Shown here piece after piece: positions 1 through 9,557 of a stretch of DNA of 64,000 nucleotides. Under the pieces are notes generated by a model. The model did not search any database. It had not been told where the DNA came from and saw only the letters and a list, made by a program, of their open reading frames with translations. Source of the stretch: an uncultured Sphaerochaeta sp. (GTDB lineage Bacteria; Spirochaetota; Spirochaetia; Sphaerochaetales; Sphaerochaetaceae); NCBI RefSeq assembly GCF_963677075.1, contig NZ_OY781873.1:1488001-1552000 (forward strand). The letters are read 5' to 3'. Position 1 is the first letter of the stretch. Each line of letters opens with the position of its first letter. A program made the translations under genes and the position numbers.

Positions 1-914
1 AAGTAATCTAGTTCAAATTTTTCGTAATGGTAGTGGGTATTGCAATTGACACAGACCAGCTCAAGCGGGAAAGGGCCATGCTCCAGGATATCCTGTTGCT
101 CTGCCTTGTCCAGTTGCTTCAGGTACGTTTGGTATTGCTCGCGAGAACAGGGGCAAGAGAAGCCCAGGGGTTGTCTTGCCAGGTGCCTGAGTTCATAGCT
201 CCCAAACTGCTCTTCTACATACTCCTTGATCGACATCCCCTCGGCGAGTTTCTTGCCGATGGATGGAAGAGCATAGGCCTGCTCTTGGAGTTTCTCGAGG
301 ACATGCTCTTCACACCCTGGCATTGCCTGCAGGAACAGGGCACCGCTACCGGTAACCTGTCCTTCTTTGTTGAAATTAATCGAGAGGCTGAAGAGGGTGG
401 GGGTCTGCTCTGACTGATGGAAGTAGAGTGCAAGATCCTTGGCCAAATCGCCATAGGCCATCATGGTCTGTCCAGTGAAGGGGGTCTTGTGCCCCTCCAG
501 CAACTTGGAGACTGAGATAAAGCCAGGTCCATAGAGTTCGTTCAGGTCCAAACTTTCCAGGGGTTTGTTAAGGGGGATTGGATTATGTTTCAGATATCCC
601 CTTACTGCTCCTGCTGCCCAGGCCTCCGTGTACACACCTGCTATAGGACCTCCACACTCAATAGTCAACTGGATTCGGTCATTGCCTTTTACCGTACTGC
701 TGAGAAGGCCTGCTGCAAGGTATGCCTGACCCAATACATAGGTCTCCAGGAGTCCCAGTTCATGGTTGGCTCGCATCTGATTGATAAGTGTGGTCGCTGA
801 GATTGCAGTAACACGAACTTGGTCGTTATGCAAAAGGAACACCTCGCGCCCATCTTCAGGCAGGGAAGCGAGATGTTCACGTAAATTACTATCTTCTATC
901 TTTTTCTTGATCAT
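1..914 (-). CDS. hslO: Hsp33 redox-regulated chaperone, 3' end cut by window
   Basis: This is the cytoplasmic holdase chaperone Hsp33, which is switched on when oxidants release zinc from a C-terminal cysteine centre. The reading frame is open from an ATG at 914 to the window edge, about 304 codons, which is near the family length of about 290, so only a short tail is missing. The zinc ligands are visible near the C-terminus as FSCPCSREQY (CxC) and VCVNCNTHY (CxxC). The N-terminal part reads [15 protein letters not shown]. Its ATG overlaps the ftsH stop codon as ATGA, so the two genes are translationally coupled on one message. The pairing of an oxidative-stress chaperone with a membrane protease suggests shared stress control. 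The family call is firm; the 3' end cannot be seen. Confidence 0.9.
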   Translation of the reverse strand, partial: MIKKKIEDSNLREHLASLPEDGREVFLLHNDQVRVTAISATTLINQMRANHELGLLETYVLGQAYLAAGLLSSTVKGNDRIQLTIECGGPIAGVYTEAWAAGAVRGYLKHNPIPLNKPLESLDLNELYGPGFISVSKLLEGHKTPFTGQTMMAYGDLAKDLALYFHQSEQTPTLFSLSINFNKEGQVTGSGALFLQAMPGCEEHVLEKLQEQAYALPSIGKKLAEGMSIKEYVEEQFGSYELRHLARQPLGFSCPCSREQYQTYLKQLDKAEQQDILEHGPFPLELVCVNCNTHYHYEKFELDY

Positions 915-2884
915 ACGGATGCAGAGTAGTCAATGACCTTACTTTTTGCAAGAGCTTCGAACTCAGTTCCGCCGAGAACCTCTCGTTTGAGCAGCTCTTC
1001 TGTGATCGTGAGCAGAGCTTCCTTGTTCTTCTCCAGCTTTGTCTTGACCATCTCATATCGCTCCCCGACAATCCGGGCGGTCTCACTGTCGATATACTCC
1101 TGTGCTTTCTCACTGTATTCACGTGCACCCGAGATTCCTGCAATGCCACTATTGGTGGTAGGGAGGGTGATGTTCCTGTAGCGCTCGCTCATACCGAACT
1201 CCGTGATCATTCTCCTTACCATGTCACTTGCCCTGCTGATATCATTGCCTGCTCCAGTGGAAATCTCATTGTAGATGACCTCCTCGGCTGCCCGACCACC
1301 CAAGAGGGTGTCGATATTTCCCAAGAGTTCACTCTGGCTGAGCAGGAAGCGGTCTTCAGTCGGGTACTGCAAGGTGTAACCCAAGGCACCAAGTCCACGA
1401 GGGACGATGGATATCTTGCTTACCGGTTCAGCTCCCTCGGTCATGAAGGCGGTCAATGCGTGTCCCGTTTCATGGTAGGCTACTCTTTCCCGTTCCTTCT
1501 CATTGAGTAATCGGCTCTTTCGCTCAAGACCTGCCACCGACTTCTCGATTGCCTCCTCGAAGTCTTCTTGCATCACTACTTTTCGGTCCTGGCGTACAGC
1601 CATCAGGGCAGCCTCATTTGCAATGTTTGCAAGATCAGCACCGGCAAGGCCTGCAGCACCCTGGGCTATCTTCCTCAGGTCAACATCGTCGCCCAGTTTT
1701 ATTTGCTTGGTATGGATCTTCAAGATTGCCAGCCTTCCTTCCAGGTCGGGCTTGTCGATCAGGACCTGTCGGTCAAAACGTCCTGGACGAAGGAGTGCAG
1801 GGTCAAGGATTTCCGGTCGGTTGGTCGCCGCAATGATGATCACTCCAGTGCGTGAGTCAAATCCATCCATCTCTACGAGCAACTGGTTGAGCGTCTGTTC
1901 CCTCTCATCGTTGCCTCCCATTCCTGCAGAAACGCGAGAGCGTCCGATGGCATCAATCTCATCAATGAAGATGATACAGGGGCTGTTTTCCCTTGCTTGC
2001 CTAAAGAGGTCTCTCACGCGTGCAGCTCCAACACCCACGAACATCTCCACGAAATCCGCTCCACTCATCTTGAAGAAAGGTGCTCCGGCCTCTCCGGCGA
2101 CGGCCTTTGCGAGCAGGGTCTTACCGGTTCCAGGAGGTCCTACCAGGAGTACTCCCTTGGGGATCTTTCCTCCAATCTCCGTGTATTTCTCCGGTCGCTT
2201 CAGGAAATCCACCACCTCTTCCAGTTCATATTTGCTCTCATCGGCCCCAGCAACATCGGCGAAACGAACACCGGTGTCTCCCTCTGCAACAATCTTGGCC
2301 TTGTTCTGGTTGAAGGAAAGAACTCCTTGTCCTCCCTGTCCACCCATTTTTGAAAAGAGAAAGCGCCAGAAGAGAATGATGAAGACAAAGGGCAGTATAT
2401 AAGAGAGGATGGATGAGAGTATGCTTGGTCTCTCTGGTGCGGTAGCATAGTACTCCACCCCATAATCATCCAAGAGAGGGATAAAGGAAGGATCATCTAC
2501 CTTATACGTGCTGAAAGATTGCAGGTAGGTGCTGGCCTCCAGTCCTATCTGGGGATTTGTTGTATACGTTTGTAAGTCATTCACGGCCTGGTCCCTGGTG
2601 AATGGGTAGCCGATATACTGTTCCTCTTCTATGGCAACACGTTGTATGGTTCCGTCTTCCACCAAGGATTTGAACTGGTTGTAATCCACTGGGGTGACAT
2701 TGCTCTGTCTGCTGACCATGTAGGTATTCAGTGCCATGAACACCAAAAGTATGATGAAGAAGTACCAGAAGGAGAAGGTAAACTTCTTTCCACCCCTTGG
2801 TTCCTTCTCTCCCAGATGTACACCTGGCTCAATATTCAATTTTTTCTTGAATTTTTCTTTCCAATCCTTATTGTCTTTACTCAT
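911..2884 (-). CDS. ftsH: ATP-dependent zinc metalloprotease FtsH
   Basis: This is a membrane-anchored AAA+ protease that degrades damaged membrane proteins and short-lived regulators. Of its 657 residues, TM1 lies near 38-56, followed by a periplasmic domain and TM2 near 154-176. The Walker A motif GPPGTGKT is at about 249-256, Walker B is IIFIDEID, and the zinc site HETGH is near residue 470. The length is normal. The N-terminus is very basic and cytoplasmic. It lies first in a two-gene unit with hslO, overlapping by 4 nt. A good promoter lies about 50 bp upstream (-10 TATATT at 2932-2937). The start ATG at 2884 is preceded by AGGAAATAGGAAAC, an acceptable ribosome site. The call is certain. 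Confidence 0.98.
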   Translation of the reverse strand: MSKDNKDWKEKFKKKLNIEPGVHLGEKEPRGGKKFTFSFWYFFIILLVFMALNTYMVSRQSNVTPVDYNQFKSLVEDGTIQRVAIEEEQYIGYPFTRDQAVNDLQTYTTNPQIGLEASTYLQSFSTYKVDDPSFIPLLDDYGVEYYATAPERPSILSSILSYILPFVFIILFWRFLFSKMGGQGGQGVLSFNQNKAKIVAEGDTGVRFADVAGADESKYELEEVVDFLKRPEKYTEIGGKIPKGVLLVGPPGTGKTLLAKAVAGEAGAPFFKMSGADFVEMFVGVGAARVRDLFRQARENSPCIIFIDEIDAIGRSRVSAGMGGNDEREQTLNQLLVEMDGFDSRTGVIIIAATNRPEILDPALLRPGRFDRQVLIDKPDLEGRLAILKIHTKQIKLGDDVDLRKIAQGAAGLAGADLANIANEAALMAVRQDRKVVMQEDFEEAIEKSVAGLERKSRLLNEKERERVAYHETGHALTAFMTEGAEPVSKISIVPRGLGALGYTLQYPTEDRFLLSQSELLGNIDTLLGGRAAEEVIYNEISTGAGNDISRASDMVRRMITEFGMSERYRNITLPTTNSGIAGISGAREYSEKAQEYIDSETARIVGERYEMVKTKLEKNKEALLTITEELLKREVLGGTEFEALAKSKVIDYSASV

Positions 2885-2931
2885 GTTTCCTATTTCCTTG
2901 GTTGATGATGGCTATCTGGCCATCTGCAGTA

Positions 2932-2960
2932 AATATATCCCTACAATTGTCAATCGGCAA
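2932..2960 (-). promoter_or_regulatory. Sigma70-type promoter for ftsH-hslO
   Basis: On the minus strand, TTGCCG (2960-2955) is separated by exactly 17 bp from TATATT (2937-2932). The spacing is ideal and the -10 box matches 5 of 6 consensus bases. It lies about 50 bp upstream of the ftsH ATG and interleaves with the divergent promoter of the SDR gene. Confidence 0.55.
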
Positions 2961-2975
2961 CAAGCCCTATATAGT
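2947..2975 (+). promoter_or_regulatory. Sigma70-type promoter for the SDR gene, probably leaderless mRNA
   Basis: TTGTCA (2947-2952), 17 bp, TATAGT (2970-2975): each box matches 5 of 6 consensus bases. Transcription would start near 2982, only about 3 nt before the ATG at 2985. No Shine-Dalgarno sequence precedes that ATG. Confidence 0.6.
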
Positions 2976-2984
2976 TAACGGTAT

Positions 2985-3689
2985 ATGGAAACGAAACAGG
3001 TTGTATTGATTACCGGTGGCGCAAAGCGTCTTGGACTTGCTATGGCCCAGCATCTGCTGGGGGAAGGGTATCGTGTGGTCATTCATTGCAACACAAGTTG
3101 TGGTGAAGCAAAAGCGTTGGGTGACGATTGCCGCACAGTTCAGGCAAACCTTACCAATAGGGAAGAACTACAGACAATCTTCTTGAAAGCAGTTGATTGC
3201 TTTGGCCAGGTTGACCATCTGATCAACAATGCATCAGTCTTTCCTTCAGCTTCCATCGACCAGACAACATTTGAGTTTTGGGATGAGTTGATGGCTCTTC
3301 ACAACACGGCACCTTTTTTCCTTTCCAAGGCACTCTATTTACACCTGATTGAACGTGGGGCCACAGGGTCGGTCGTCAACATGGTCGATACCAAGATTGA
3401 GGCCCCCACTGCAAGCCGTAGTGCATATTATATCTCCAAGGGGGCCTTGTTGGCTCAGACCAAAACCTTGGCGGTATCCCTCGCGCCGACGCTACGCGTG
3501 AATGCCATCTCCCCTGGAGCAGTACTCAGTAATGGTGATGATACCTACTTTGCAAAGATGGCAGAACGACTCCCGCTCAAGCACACCGGCTCGGCCTCTG
3601 ATATTGTACAGGCAGTAGCTTATTTACTCCGTGCTACTTTTGTTACAGGCATGGAACTCGCAGTCGACGGAGGACAGAGACTTTTGTAG
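2985..3689 (+). CDS. Short-chain dehydrogenase, pteridine reductase/FolM-like
   Basis: This is a 234-residue NAD(P)H-dependent SDR, a single Rossmann domain. The cofactor loop TGGAKRLG (10-17) has the Arg seen in pteridine reductases of the PTR1/FolM type. The usual catalytic Ser is replaced by Asp (D135, NMVDTK), 13 residues before the YxxxK pair (Y148, K152). PTR1-type enzymes have an Asp at that point with the same spacing. The likely reaction is reduction of dihydrofolate or dihydropterin, giving reduced folates or tetrahydromonapterin. It stands alone between the ftsH promoter and the efflux operon. There is no ribosome binding site, and the promoter predicts a leaderless message. The SDR family is certain; the pterin substrate is inferred from the active site. 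Confidence 0.8.
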   Translation: METKQVVLITGGAKRLGLAMAQHLLGEGYRVVIHCNTSCGEAKALGDDCRTVQANLTNREELQTIFLKAVDCFGQVDHLINNASVFPSASIDQTTFEFWDELMALHNTAPFFLSKALYLHLIERGATGSVVNMVDTKIEAPTASRSAYYISKGALLAQTKTLAVSLAPTLRVNAISPGAVLSNGDDTYFAKMAERLPLKHTGSASDIVQAVAYLLRATFVTGMELAVDGGQRLL

Positions 3690-3783
3690 TTTAGGTGAAG
3701 ATGGGCCTATGGTACTTGCCCTTGATGTAATTCAATACGATAGTTAATGGTATTACTAATAGCTATAGAAGGAGTGCATATTC

Positions 3784-5211
3784 ATGCATAATCGAAGAAT
3801 ACGAGGGATGGTTCTTTGCTTGGTTTTCATTGTTGGAACCACCTCCGCCTTCTCCCAGTCACTGGAGGATATTGTCTCCAGGGCACTTGGAGAGAGTACC
3901 CAGATGCAGGACTTGGAGATTACCAAGAACAACGCCCTATTGACCCAAAGCATTTCACAAGCAGAAGACGATGTAGGTATTACTGTCAGTAGCGGAGAGG
4001 TAAGTGCTACCTATGACCCTTCCACCAATGCTTATCAGTTCATGACTACTGGAATGGGGGCTTCCTTCTTGCTTCCAGATGATGGGGAGACTACCATCAC
4101 CGTATCCACGGGTACGATGCGCTATCTGCCTGACGGGAGTGCCTTTGCCATCTCCCCCAAGGTTTCAGCGAGCCACACCATTACCTATGGCTATACCACC
4201 GATAATCGAGAAAGCCTTGCAAACAGGCAGACTGAAGTATTGGCTACCAGCTCCTATGAGAGCAGTAAGCTGACCTTTGCCAATACCATCTATAAACAGA
4301 TCAGCAGCTTATTGGAGAATGAGAAGTCTATCAAGCAGACCGAAAAACAAATAGCAGACCTCCACCTAGACCTTGAACAGAATCTTTCGTTGAAGCTCAT
4401 AAGGGAGGGAAGCCTTACCCATGAGACACAGAAGCAGGCAATAGCGTCCCAAGAGGCAACGCTCTCGGGTTTACAGGCCTCACGTGAGCTCTTACTGAGG
4501 CAGTACGCCACCTTAACCGGCTCCACATGGGAAGGTGTGGACTCAATTCCTGAACCGGTACTCGATTTCTCCAGCAATGAGGAAGGGAACAGCAATGTGC
4601 TTATGCAATCTCTTGCCCTTTCCATGGCAAAAGAGGACCTGGCGCTGAAGATGGCTGAGTTTGAGAACAAGAGTCTGAAACTGGGGGGATCTCTTAATCT
4701 GGGAGCCTCTAATAAGATTTCAGGAAATGAGACCATTACTCCTGGGATTTCTGCTACCTTGGCCGGCAAGCAGTTCTCCCTGACAGGCAAGGTGGAAGGA
4801 ACGTATGATATCACTGCAAATGACTTCATTCCTCCTACCGTGAGTATCAGTGGATCATGGAGCAACAATCCTACCTCCACTACCGACTCTCTGACGGTAC
4901 AGAAGTTGCAGAACGAGGTTTTGCTTGCTGAGATAGCGTATGCCAATGCCAAGAATGATTACAACCAGAGTGCAACTTCGCTTGAGAATAGGATAGCCTC
5001 CTGGAACCTCAGCTACATGTTGCTGGGCCAGACGATGGATTATCACCAACAAGTGTTGGAGCAGCAACAGGATCTGGCAGAGCGTGGCCTTGCTACTCAG
5101 AGCGAGGTGGATGATGCAGCCTTTACTGTGGAGATGGACGCCTATGACGTAGCTGTCACGCTCTTATCAGGCTTGCAATTAGAAAACGAAATTCGCATCT
5201 TGCAGATATAA
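3784..5211 (+). CDS. TolC-family outer-membrane efflux protein
   Basis: This 475-residue protein has a signal peptide ending near residue 25 (TSAFSQ), followed by two long helical hairpin regions around beta-rich segments, the layout of TolC-type outer-membrane channels. Coiled-coil helices are visible at about 165-240 and again near 400-470 (LEQQQDLAERGLATQSEVDD). The start ATG has AAGGAG 9 nt upstream. It is the first gene of a row with a periplasmic adaptor and a MacB-type ABC pair, so it should form the exit duct of that tripartite pump. Downstream genes follow with gaps of 14 nt or with overlaps. The family call is good, though TolC proteins diverge strongly in spirochaetes. Confidence 0.85.
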   Translation: MHNRRIRGMVLCLVFIVGTTSAFSQSLEDIVSRALGESTQMQDLEITKNNALLTQSISQAEDDVGITVSSGEVSATYDPSTNAYQFMTTGMGASFLLPDDGETTITVSTGTMRYLPDGSAFAISPKVSASHTITYGYTTDNRESLANRQTEVLATSSYESSKLTFANTIYKQISSLLENEKSIKQTEKQIADLHLDLEQNLSLKLIREGSLTHETQKQAIASQEATLSGLQASRELLLRQYATLTGSTWEGVDSIPEPVLDFSSNEEGNSNVLMQSLALSMAKEDLALKMAEFENKSLKLGGSLNLGASNKISGNETITPGISATLAGKQFSLTGKVEGTYDITANDFIPPTVSISGSWSNNPTSTTDSLTVQKLQNEVLLAEIAYANAKNDYNQSATSLENRIASWNLSYMLLGQTMDYHQQVLEQQQDLAERGLATQSEVDDAAFTVEMDAYDVAVTLLSGLQLENEIRILQI

Positions 5212-5225
5212 GGGAGAAGCATTCC

Positions 5226-6347
5226 ATGCAAAAGCAGTCCAATGAAATGAATACCGAGCACCAAGTAAGGAACCAGCTCAGACGGAAACTCCGTGTAAAA
5301 CGGATCAAACGATTGACAACTACCTTCGTTGTATTGGCCCTGATTCTTTTCGGCCTCTTTCTCTACACCTTCTACAATGAAAACGGAAGAATGCCATGGG
5401 CAGAGGAAAAAGCACCGGTAAGTGCCATTAAGGAAGTTGAGGCAAAAGTATATGAGAGTACCTTCACCTCAACGATTGATCTCTCAGGGTATGTTGAACC
5501 AAATGACATCCAGAAAGTGATTCTCAGAGCAACTGGTACGGTAACCGATGTATTCGTGGAGGAAGGGGATGTGGTCAAGAAGGGCGATGTATTAATCGCC
5601 ATCGATGATACCAGCCAGAAGTACGAAGTTGCAAATCTTGAAGCGGAACTGGAGAGAGCAAAACTGGTCGGAAGCGACCGTGAGGTTGAGCTGACCGAGC
5701 TGAGATTGCAATCGGCTCAGAATCGGCTGGACTACACCAAGGCATATGCAAATTTTGATGGGGTGGTGGCAGAGGTCAATGTCAGCCAAGGTGATTATTT
5801 TGATGCAGGTGCCAGTGCAATGACCATCATTGATCGCTCTGCTCTCAAGGCAACGGTTGAAATTGACGAGATCGATATGCAGTATGTACAGCTTGGGCAG
5901 AGAGCCACACTCTACTTTGATTCCTATCCATCATCGGCAGTGGAGGCGGAGGTTACCTATATCCCAATGCTTGGAAGATATACAAACCAAGGAATTGGGG
6001 TAATGGATGTGGAACTTACCATCTCTGATCCTCCGTCCCAGATTGCCCCAGGTTTCACCTTTGAAGGCTCGATTGCAAGTGAGGGAGAAACCACTTTGGT
6101 CCTGCTTCCCCAAAGTGCTGTGACAAGTAGCCGAGGTTCCAGCTATGTTACCAAGAAATTGGCGGATGGTAGTACTACAACCGTTGCTGTTACCGTAAAA
6201 TACCTGGGGGAGGGAATCAGCCAGCTTCTCAGTGGAGACCTCAAGGTAGGGGATACCCTGATTATCAAGAAGACTGATACCAGCGCATCTGCTCTGGTCA
6301 CCATGACAGGACCTGGTGGTGGCATGGGTGGAGGGCCAATGCGGTGA
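5226..6347 (+). CDS. MacA/HlyD-type periplasmic adaptor of the efflux pump
   Basis: This 373-residue membrane fusion protein is anchored by one N-terminal TM (about 31-50) after a very basic cytoplasmic stretch. A lipoyl-like half (GTVTDVFVEEGDVVKKGD) is followed by a short coiled-coil hairpin, the second lipoyl half (FDGVVAEVNVSQGDYFDAG) and beta-barrel domains. The C-terminus is Gly/Met-rich (GPGGGMGGGPMR). It bridges the MacB-type transporter to the TolC-like channel. GGGAGAAG precedes the ATG. Its stop overlaps the next start (GTGA), indicating tight coupling with the ATPase gene. The substrate is unknown. Confidence 0.9.
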   Translation: MQKQSNEMNTEHQVRNQLRRKLRVKRIKRLTTTFVVLALILFGLFLYTFYNENGRMPWAEEKAPVSAIKEVEAKVYESTFTSTIDLSGYVEPNDIQKVILRATGTVTDVFVEEGDVVKKGDVLIAIDDTSQKYEVANLEAELERAKLVGSDREVELTELRLQSAQNRLDYTKAYANFDGVVAEVNVSQGDYFDAGASAMTIIDRSALKATVEIDEIDMQYVQLGQRATLYFDSYPSSAVEAEVTYIPMLGRYTNQGIGVMDVELTISDPPSQIAPGFTFEGSIASEGETTLVLLPQSAVTSSRGSSYVTKKLADGSTTTVAVTVKYLGEGISQLLSGDLKVGDTLIIKKTDTSASALVTMTGPGGGMGGGPMR

Positions 6348-7039
6348 TAGAGATGGAACAACATGTAATACACCTTGAGGACGTAAGGCGCTACTATGTC
6401 ATGGGCGATTTCATCGTGAAAGCCCTTGACGGGGTGTCTCTGTCAATCAAGAAGGGAGAGTTTACCTCGATCATGGGACCCTCGGGAAGTGGAAAGTCAA
6501 CCATGATGAATCTTATCGGTTGCCTCGATACTCCAACCAGTGGCCTGATCGACATTGATGGTGAGAATACTGCTGGCTTGAATGAAACTGAGTTGGCGTA
6601 TATCAGAAACCGGAAAGTGGGTTTTGTTTTCCAGCAGTTCAACCTGTTGGGAAAGCTGACAGCCCTTGAGAATGTGGTAACCCCACTTCTCTATGCTGGC
6701 ATGGGAGTACGTGAACGTAAGCAAAAGGCTGCTGATGCGCTAGAGCGGGTTGGTCTTGCAGACCGCATGTACCATCGTCCCAATGAACTCTCAGGTGGTC
6801 AGAAACAGCGGGTCGCAGTGGCTCGTGCCTTGGTAAATGACCCTACCATCCTGCTTGCAGATGAACCTACCGGTGCACTGGACAGCAAGACCGGAGGCCA
6901 GATCATGGAACTCTTTGAGGAGTTGAATGCTGAAGGCAGGACAGTCATTCTCGTTACCCACGATAGGGAGCTGGGAATGCGATGCCATCGACAGATACAT
7001 CTGCGCGATGGAAAACTGGAGGAAGGGTATGCTGTTTGA
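6344..7039 (+). CDS. MacB-type ABC transporter ATPase
   Basis: This is a 231-residue nucleotide-binding subunit of the LolD/MacB class. Walker A GPSGSGKS is at about 45-52, the Q-loop is FVFQQFNLL, the signature is LSGGQKQRV, Walker B is ILLADEPTGALD, and the switch His is in VTHDRE. The start may be the GTG at 6344, overlapping the adaptor stop, or the ATG at 6353. It pairs with the separate permease that overlaps its 3' end. E. coli MacB is one fused chain; here the two parts are split, as is common outside proteobacteria. It energises export of a peptide, drug or lipopeptide through the adaptor and channel encoded upstream. Confidence 0.93.
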   Translation: MIEMEQHVIHLEDVRRYYVMGDFIVKALDGVSLSIKKGEFTSIMGPSGSGKSTMMNLIGCLDTPTSGLIDIDGENTAGLNETELAYIRNRKVGFVFQQFNLLGKLTALENVVTPLLYAGMGVRERKQKAADALERVGLADRMYHRPNELSGGQKQRVAVARALVNDPTILLADEPTGALDSKTGGQIMELFEELNAEGRTVILVTHDRELGMRCHRQIHLRDGKLEEGYAV

Positions 7040-8210
7040 GAACATAAAACTTGCATTCTCAGCAATGCGTGGCAGCAAGATGAGGACCGCCCTCTCCTTG
7101 TTGGGTATTGTTATCGGGGTAGCTTCGGTAGTAGCCATCTTGACCATTGGCCAGAGTGCATCAACAAGTATTACCGACAGCATCGCTGTAGGTGGCTTGG
7201 ATATGATTACCGTATATCCATCCTATGCACAGCGCTCGAATGGTACCTTTGATGAGGAATTCAGCGATACCCTGCTTAGGGATATCGAGGGATTGACCAC
7301 CGTACTCCCCCAAAACAACAGCAACGCCCAGATCCGCAGTGGACAGGAGACGGTCAATGCATCGGTTTCCGGGGTGCTCTCAAGCTATGGAGAAGTACTT
7401 AATCTGGAATATGCAGAGGGTGGTTTTTTCGAGTCCATGGACAATATCAATTATCGTCAGGTTATTGTGCTTGGTTCTGATATTGCTGAGGAGTTGTTTC
7501 CAGACCAGAGTGCCGTTGGCCAGTATGTAAGTGTGTTTCGAAACCAAGCAAAGAGTTATTTGGTGGTTGGAGTTCTCGAGAGCAAGGATGCTACCTTCAA
7601 CCTATCCTATGATAACACGGTGTTTATTCCCTACAACACCTATGGACAGCGATTCACCCGGACCTCCGGAGTGGGTGCGTATGTCCTGAAAGTCCAGGAC
7701 GGATATGATACCATTGAGGTCTCTGACAGGGTGACTGAATATCTAGATGGCATTGTGGGAAGTGATGGTTACAATATCTTCAGTCCAGCTAGTTTAGCCG
7801 ATATGGCAAATGAGATTACTGGAACCTTCAGCGCGTTCTTGGCTGCTATTGCCGCCATCAGTCTCTTGGTTGGAGGGATTGGGATTATGAACATCATGCT
7901 GGTATCGGTTGCTGAACGTACCAAGGAGATTGGCATCCGCAAGGCTTTGGGAGCGAGCCCCAACGTCATTCGTGGGCAGTTTATCTGTGAAGCGCTCACG
8001 CTGACCATTATCGGTGGCTTATTGGGTATCTCACTGGGTGCCTTGATCAGTTACGGGGTGACCAATGTTATGGATTGGTCGTTGCATTTATCGTATACCT
8101 CGGTCATACTGGCGTTGGGTTTTTCCATGTTTGTCGGTGTCTTCTTTGGGTGGTATCCAGCAATGAAAGCCTCTCGTCTTGACCCGATAGATGCCCTTAA
8201 TTACGAATAG
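7029..8210 (+). CDS. MacB-type ABC transporter permease
   Basis: This 393-residue permease has one N-terminal TM (about 18-40), a large periplasmic MacB core domain, and three C-terminal TMs, ending with the FtsX-like segment FVGVFFGWYPAMKASRLDP. The start was placed at 7029 (MLFENIKLAFS) because GGAGGAAGGG stands just before it and family members begin at this point. A longer open frame upstream would only overlap the ATPase gene. The sequence TKEIGIRKALGAS is the family's conserved coupling region. It works with the ATPase, adaptor and TolC-like protein as one pump. Confidence 0.93.
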   Translation: MLFENIKLAFSAMRGSKMRTALSLLGIVIGVASVVAILTIGQSASTSITDSIAVGGLDMITVYPSYAQRSNGTFDEEFSDTLLRDIEGLTTVLPQNNSNAQIRSGQETVNASVSGVLSSYGEVLNLEYAEGGFFESMDNINYRQVIVLGSDIAEELFPDQSAVGQYVSVFRNQAKSYLVVGVLESKDATFNLSYDNTVFIPYNTYGQRFTRTSGVGAYVLKVQDGYDTIEVSDRVTEYLDGIVGSDGYNIFSPASLADMANEITGTFSAFLAAIAAISLLVGGIGIMNIMLVSVAERTKEIGIRKALGASPNVIRGQFICEALTLTIIGGLLGISLGALISYGVTNVMDWSLHLSYTSVILALGFSMFVGVFFGWYPAMKASRLDPIDALNYE

Positions 8211-8231
8211 GATTCTCAGGGGAGTATACGC

Positions 8232-9557
8232 TTGACTGTTAAGAAAACCAGGTGGATGATCGTTGATGGAAAGGAACCTTTCATCGTCATCACCTCACTC
8301 GCTTTTGCCTTCATTGTCTTGATTGCTCTGGTGATATTTCTCACCTCAGCCCTTCTTGACCGTGAAGAGTTGAGGATGCAGAGTGAGGCTGAACGGGCAT
8401 TCAACTCGGTCTTTCTTGCTTTGCAGGATAGTACCAACAAGGCTTTGCAAGCCATGCAGGATGAGAATGTCTCTGGTATTGGTGTGTACAACTCCTTGGG
8501 AAGAAAGGTGCTGAGCCTGGGCAATGTCCCGATGACCATACCCTTGGACCGATTCGATTCTCGCGGTTCTCTGCCCAAGGACGGCTCGAATACGGGGACC
8601 GCAACCTTCAATAGAGAGACGGGGATGATAGAATACATCCGCTTCAGCCGTCTTACCATCCTCCTGGACACTGGCGAGCTTACCCTTACAGAGAATGGGT
8701 TGCTTCCAGCTCCCATTGACTTCCCTGATGTTCTGTATCTCCACTTTGATGGGCAGAACTATAACCACCGGGTAATGGTCATCATGGTTATCGGCATTGT
8801 CTCCAGCATGACATTGGTGGGCCTTTTCTTGTTGGTCCTCTCCATCTACCGGAACAACCGTCGTTATCGGGAGACTATTGCAAAGCAGGAGAGTCTGGTA
8901 AATCTTGGTCAAGCGGCAAGGACATTGACTCATGAGATCAAGAACCCGCTCAGTGCCATTACCATACAGCTTGCACTACTCAAGAAGACACTTCCTGCAA
9001 AACATGCCGGGGAACTGAAGCTCATTGAACAGGAGATCAGAAGGCTTACCCAGCTCACGAACAAAGTCAGTGATTTTCTTCGCAACCCATTGGGCAAGCC
9101 AGTTGTTGTTGATCTGAATGAGTTGTTCAACTCTTTGGTGATGCGGTTTGACAAACCCATTCGGTTCTCAAGTGGATCTCCTCAACAGATTGTCATTGAT
9201 GTGGACAGGGCACGCTCAGTTTTTGAGAATCTCCTGAAGAATGCCGTTGAGAGCAGCAATACCCGCGATCCACAGGTAGAGGTACGAATAACCACCGATA
9301 AGCGGAATCTTGTCCATATCTATGTCATGGACCGTGGGGATGGTATAAGGGTTGAGGATTCAAAGAAGATTTTTGACCCCTTCTTCACCACAAAGATTCA
9401 TGGCTCAGGGATTGGCCTTTCCATCAGCCAGCAGTTTGTGAAGGCAAGGGGAGGGAATATACGGCTCTATCCACGTGATGGGGGTGGTACGGTTGCAGAG
9501 GTGGTACTGCCTAAGTCCATCCATACGGCCAAATTGATGGGAGTAACGAGAAAATGA
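8232..9557 (+). CDS. Membrane sensor histidine kinase (NtrB-like)
   Basis: This 441-residue kinase has TM1 at about 17-42, an extracytoplasmic sensor domain (43-180) and TM2 at about 181-206. HisKA carries the phospho-accepting His234 (TLTHEIKNPLSA), and the HATPase domain has N, G1 and G2 boxes (NAVESS, DRGDGI, GSGIGLSI). The start is TTG at 8232 with GGGGAG upstream; an ATG at 8256 is an alternative. It overlaps the response regulator start (ATGA-type overlap) and follows the efflux genes by 21 nt. Coupling to an exporter suggests it senses the exported compound or envelope stress. No known sensor domain was recognised between the two TMs. Confidence 0.92.
   Translation: MTVKKTRWMIVDGKEPFIVITSLAFAFIVLIALVIFLTSALLDREELRMQSEAERAFNSVFLALQDSTNKALQAMQDENVSGIGVYNSLGRKVLSLGNVPMTIPLDRFDSRGSLPKDGSNTGTATFNRETGMIEYIRFSRLTILLDTGELTLTENGLLPAPIDFPDVLYLHFDGQNYNHRVMVIMVIGIVSSMTLVGLFLLVLSIYRNNRRYRETIAKQESLVNLGQAARTLTHEIKNPLSAITIQLALLKKTLPAKHAGELKLIEQEIRRLTQLTNKVSDFLRNPLGKPVVVDLNELFNSLVMRFDKPIRFSSGSPQQIVIDVDRARSVFENLLKNAVESSNTRDPQVEVRITTDKRNLVHIYVMDRGDGIRVEDSKKIFDPFFTTKIHGSGIGLSISQQFVKARGGNIRLYPRDGGGTVAEVVLPKSIHTAKLMGVTRK

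Noticed and set aside
1503..2402. A 299-codon plus-strand frame inside ftsH.
   Set aside because: It is antisense to the conserved AAA+ domain. The composition, rich in Ser, Arg and Pro, is that of a shadow frame.
3709..3730. TGGTACTTGCCCTTGAT before the TolC-like gene as a sigma54 promoter.
   Set aside because: The -24/-12 spacing is one base too long and the -12 GC is missing; sigma54 spacing is strict.
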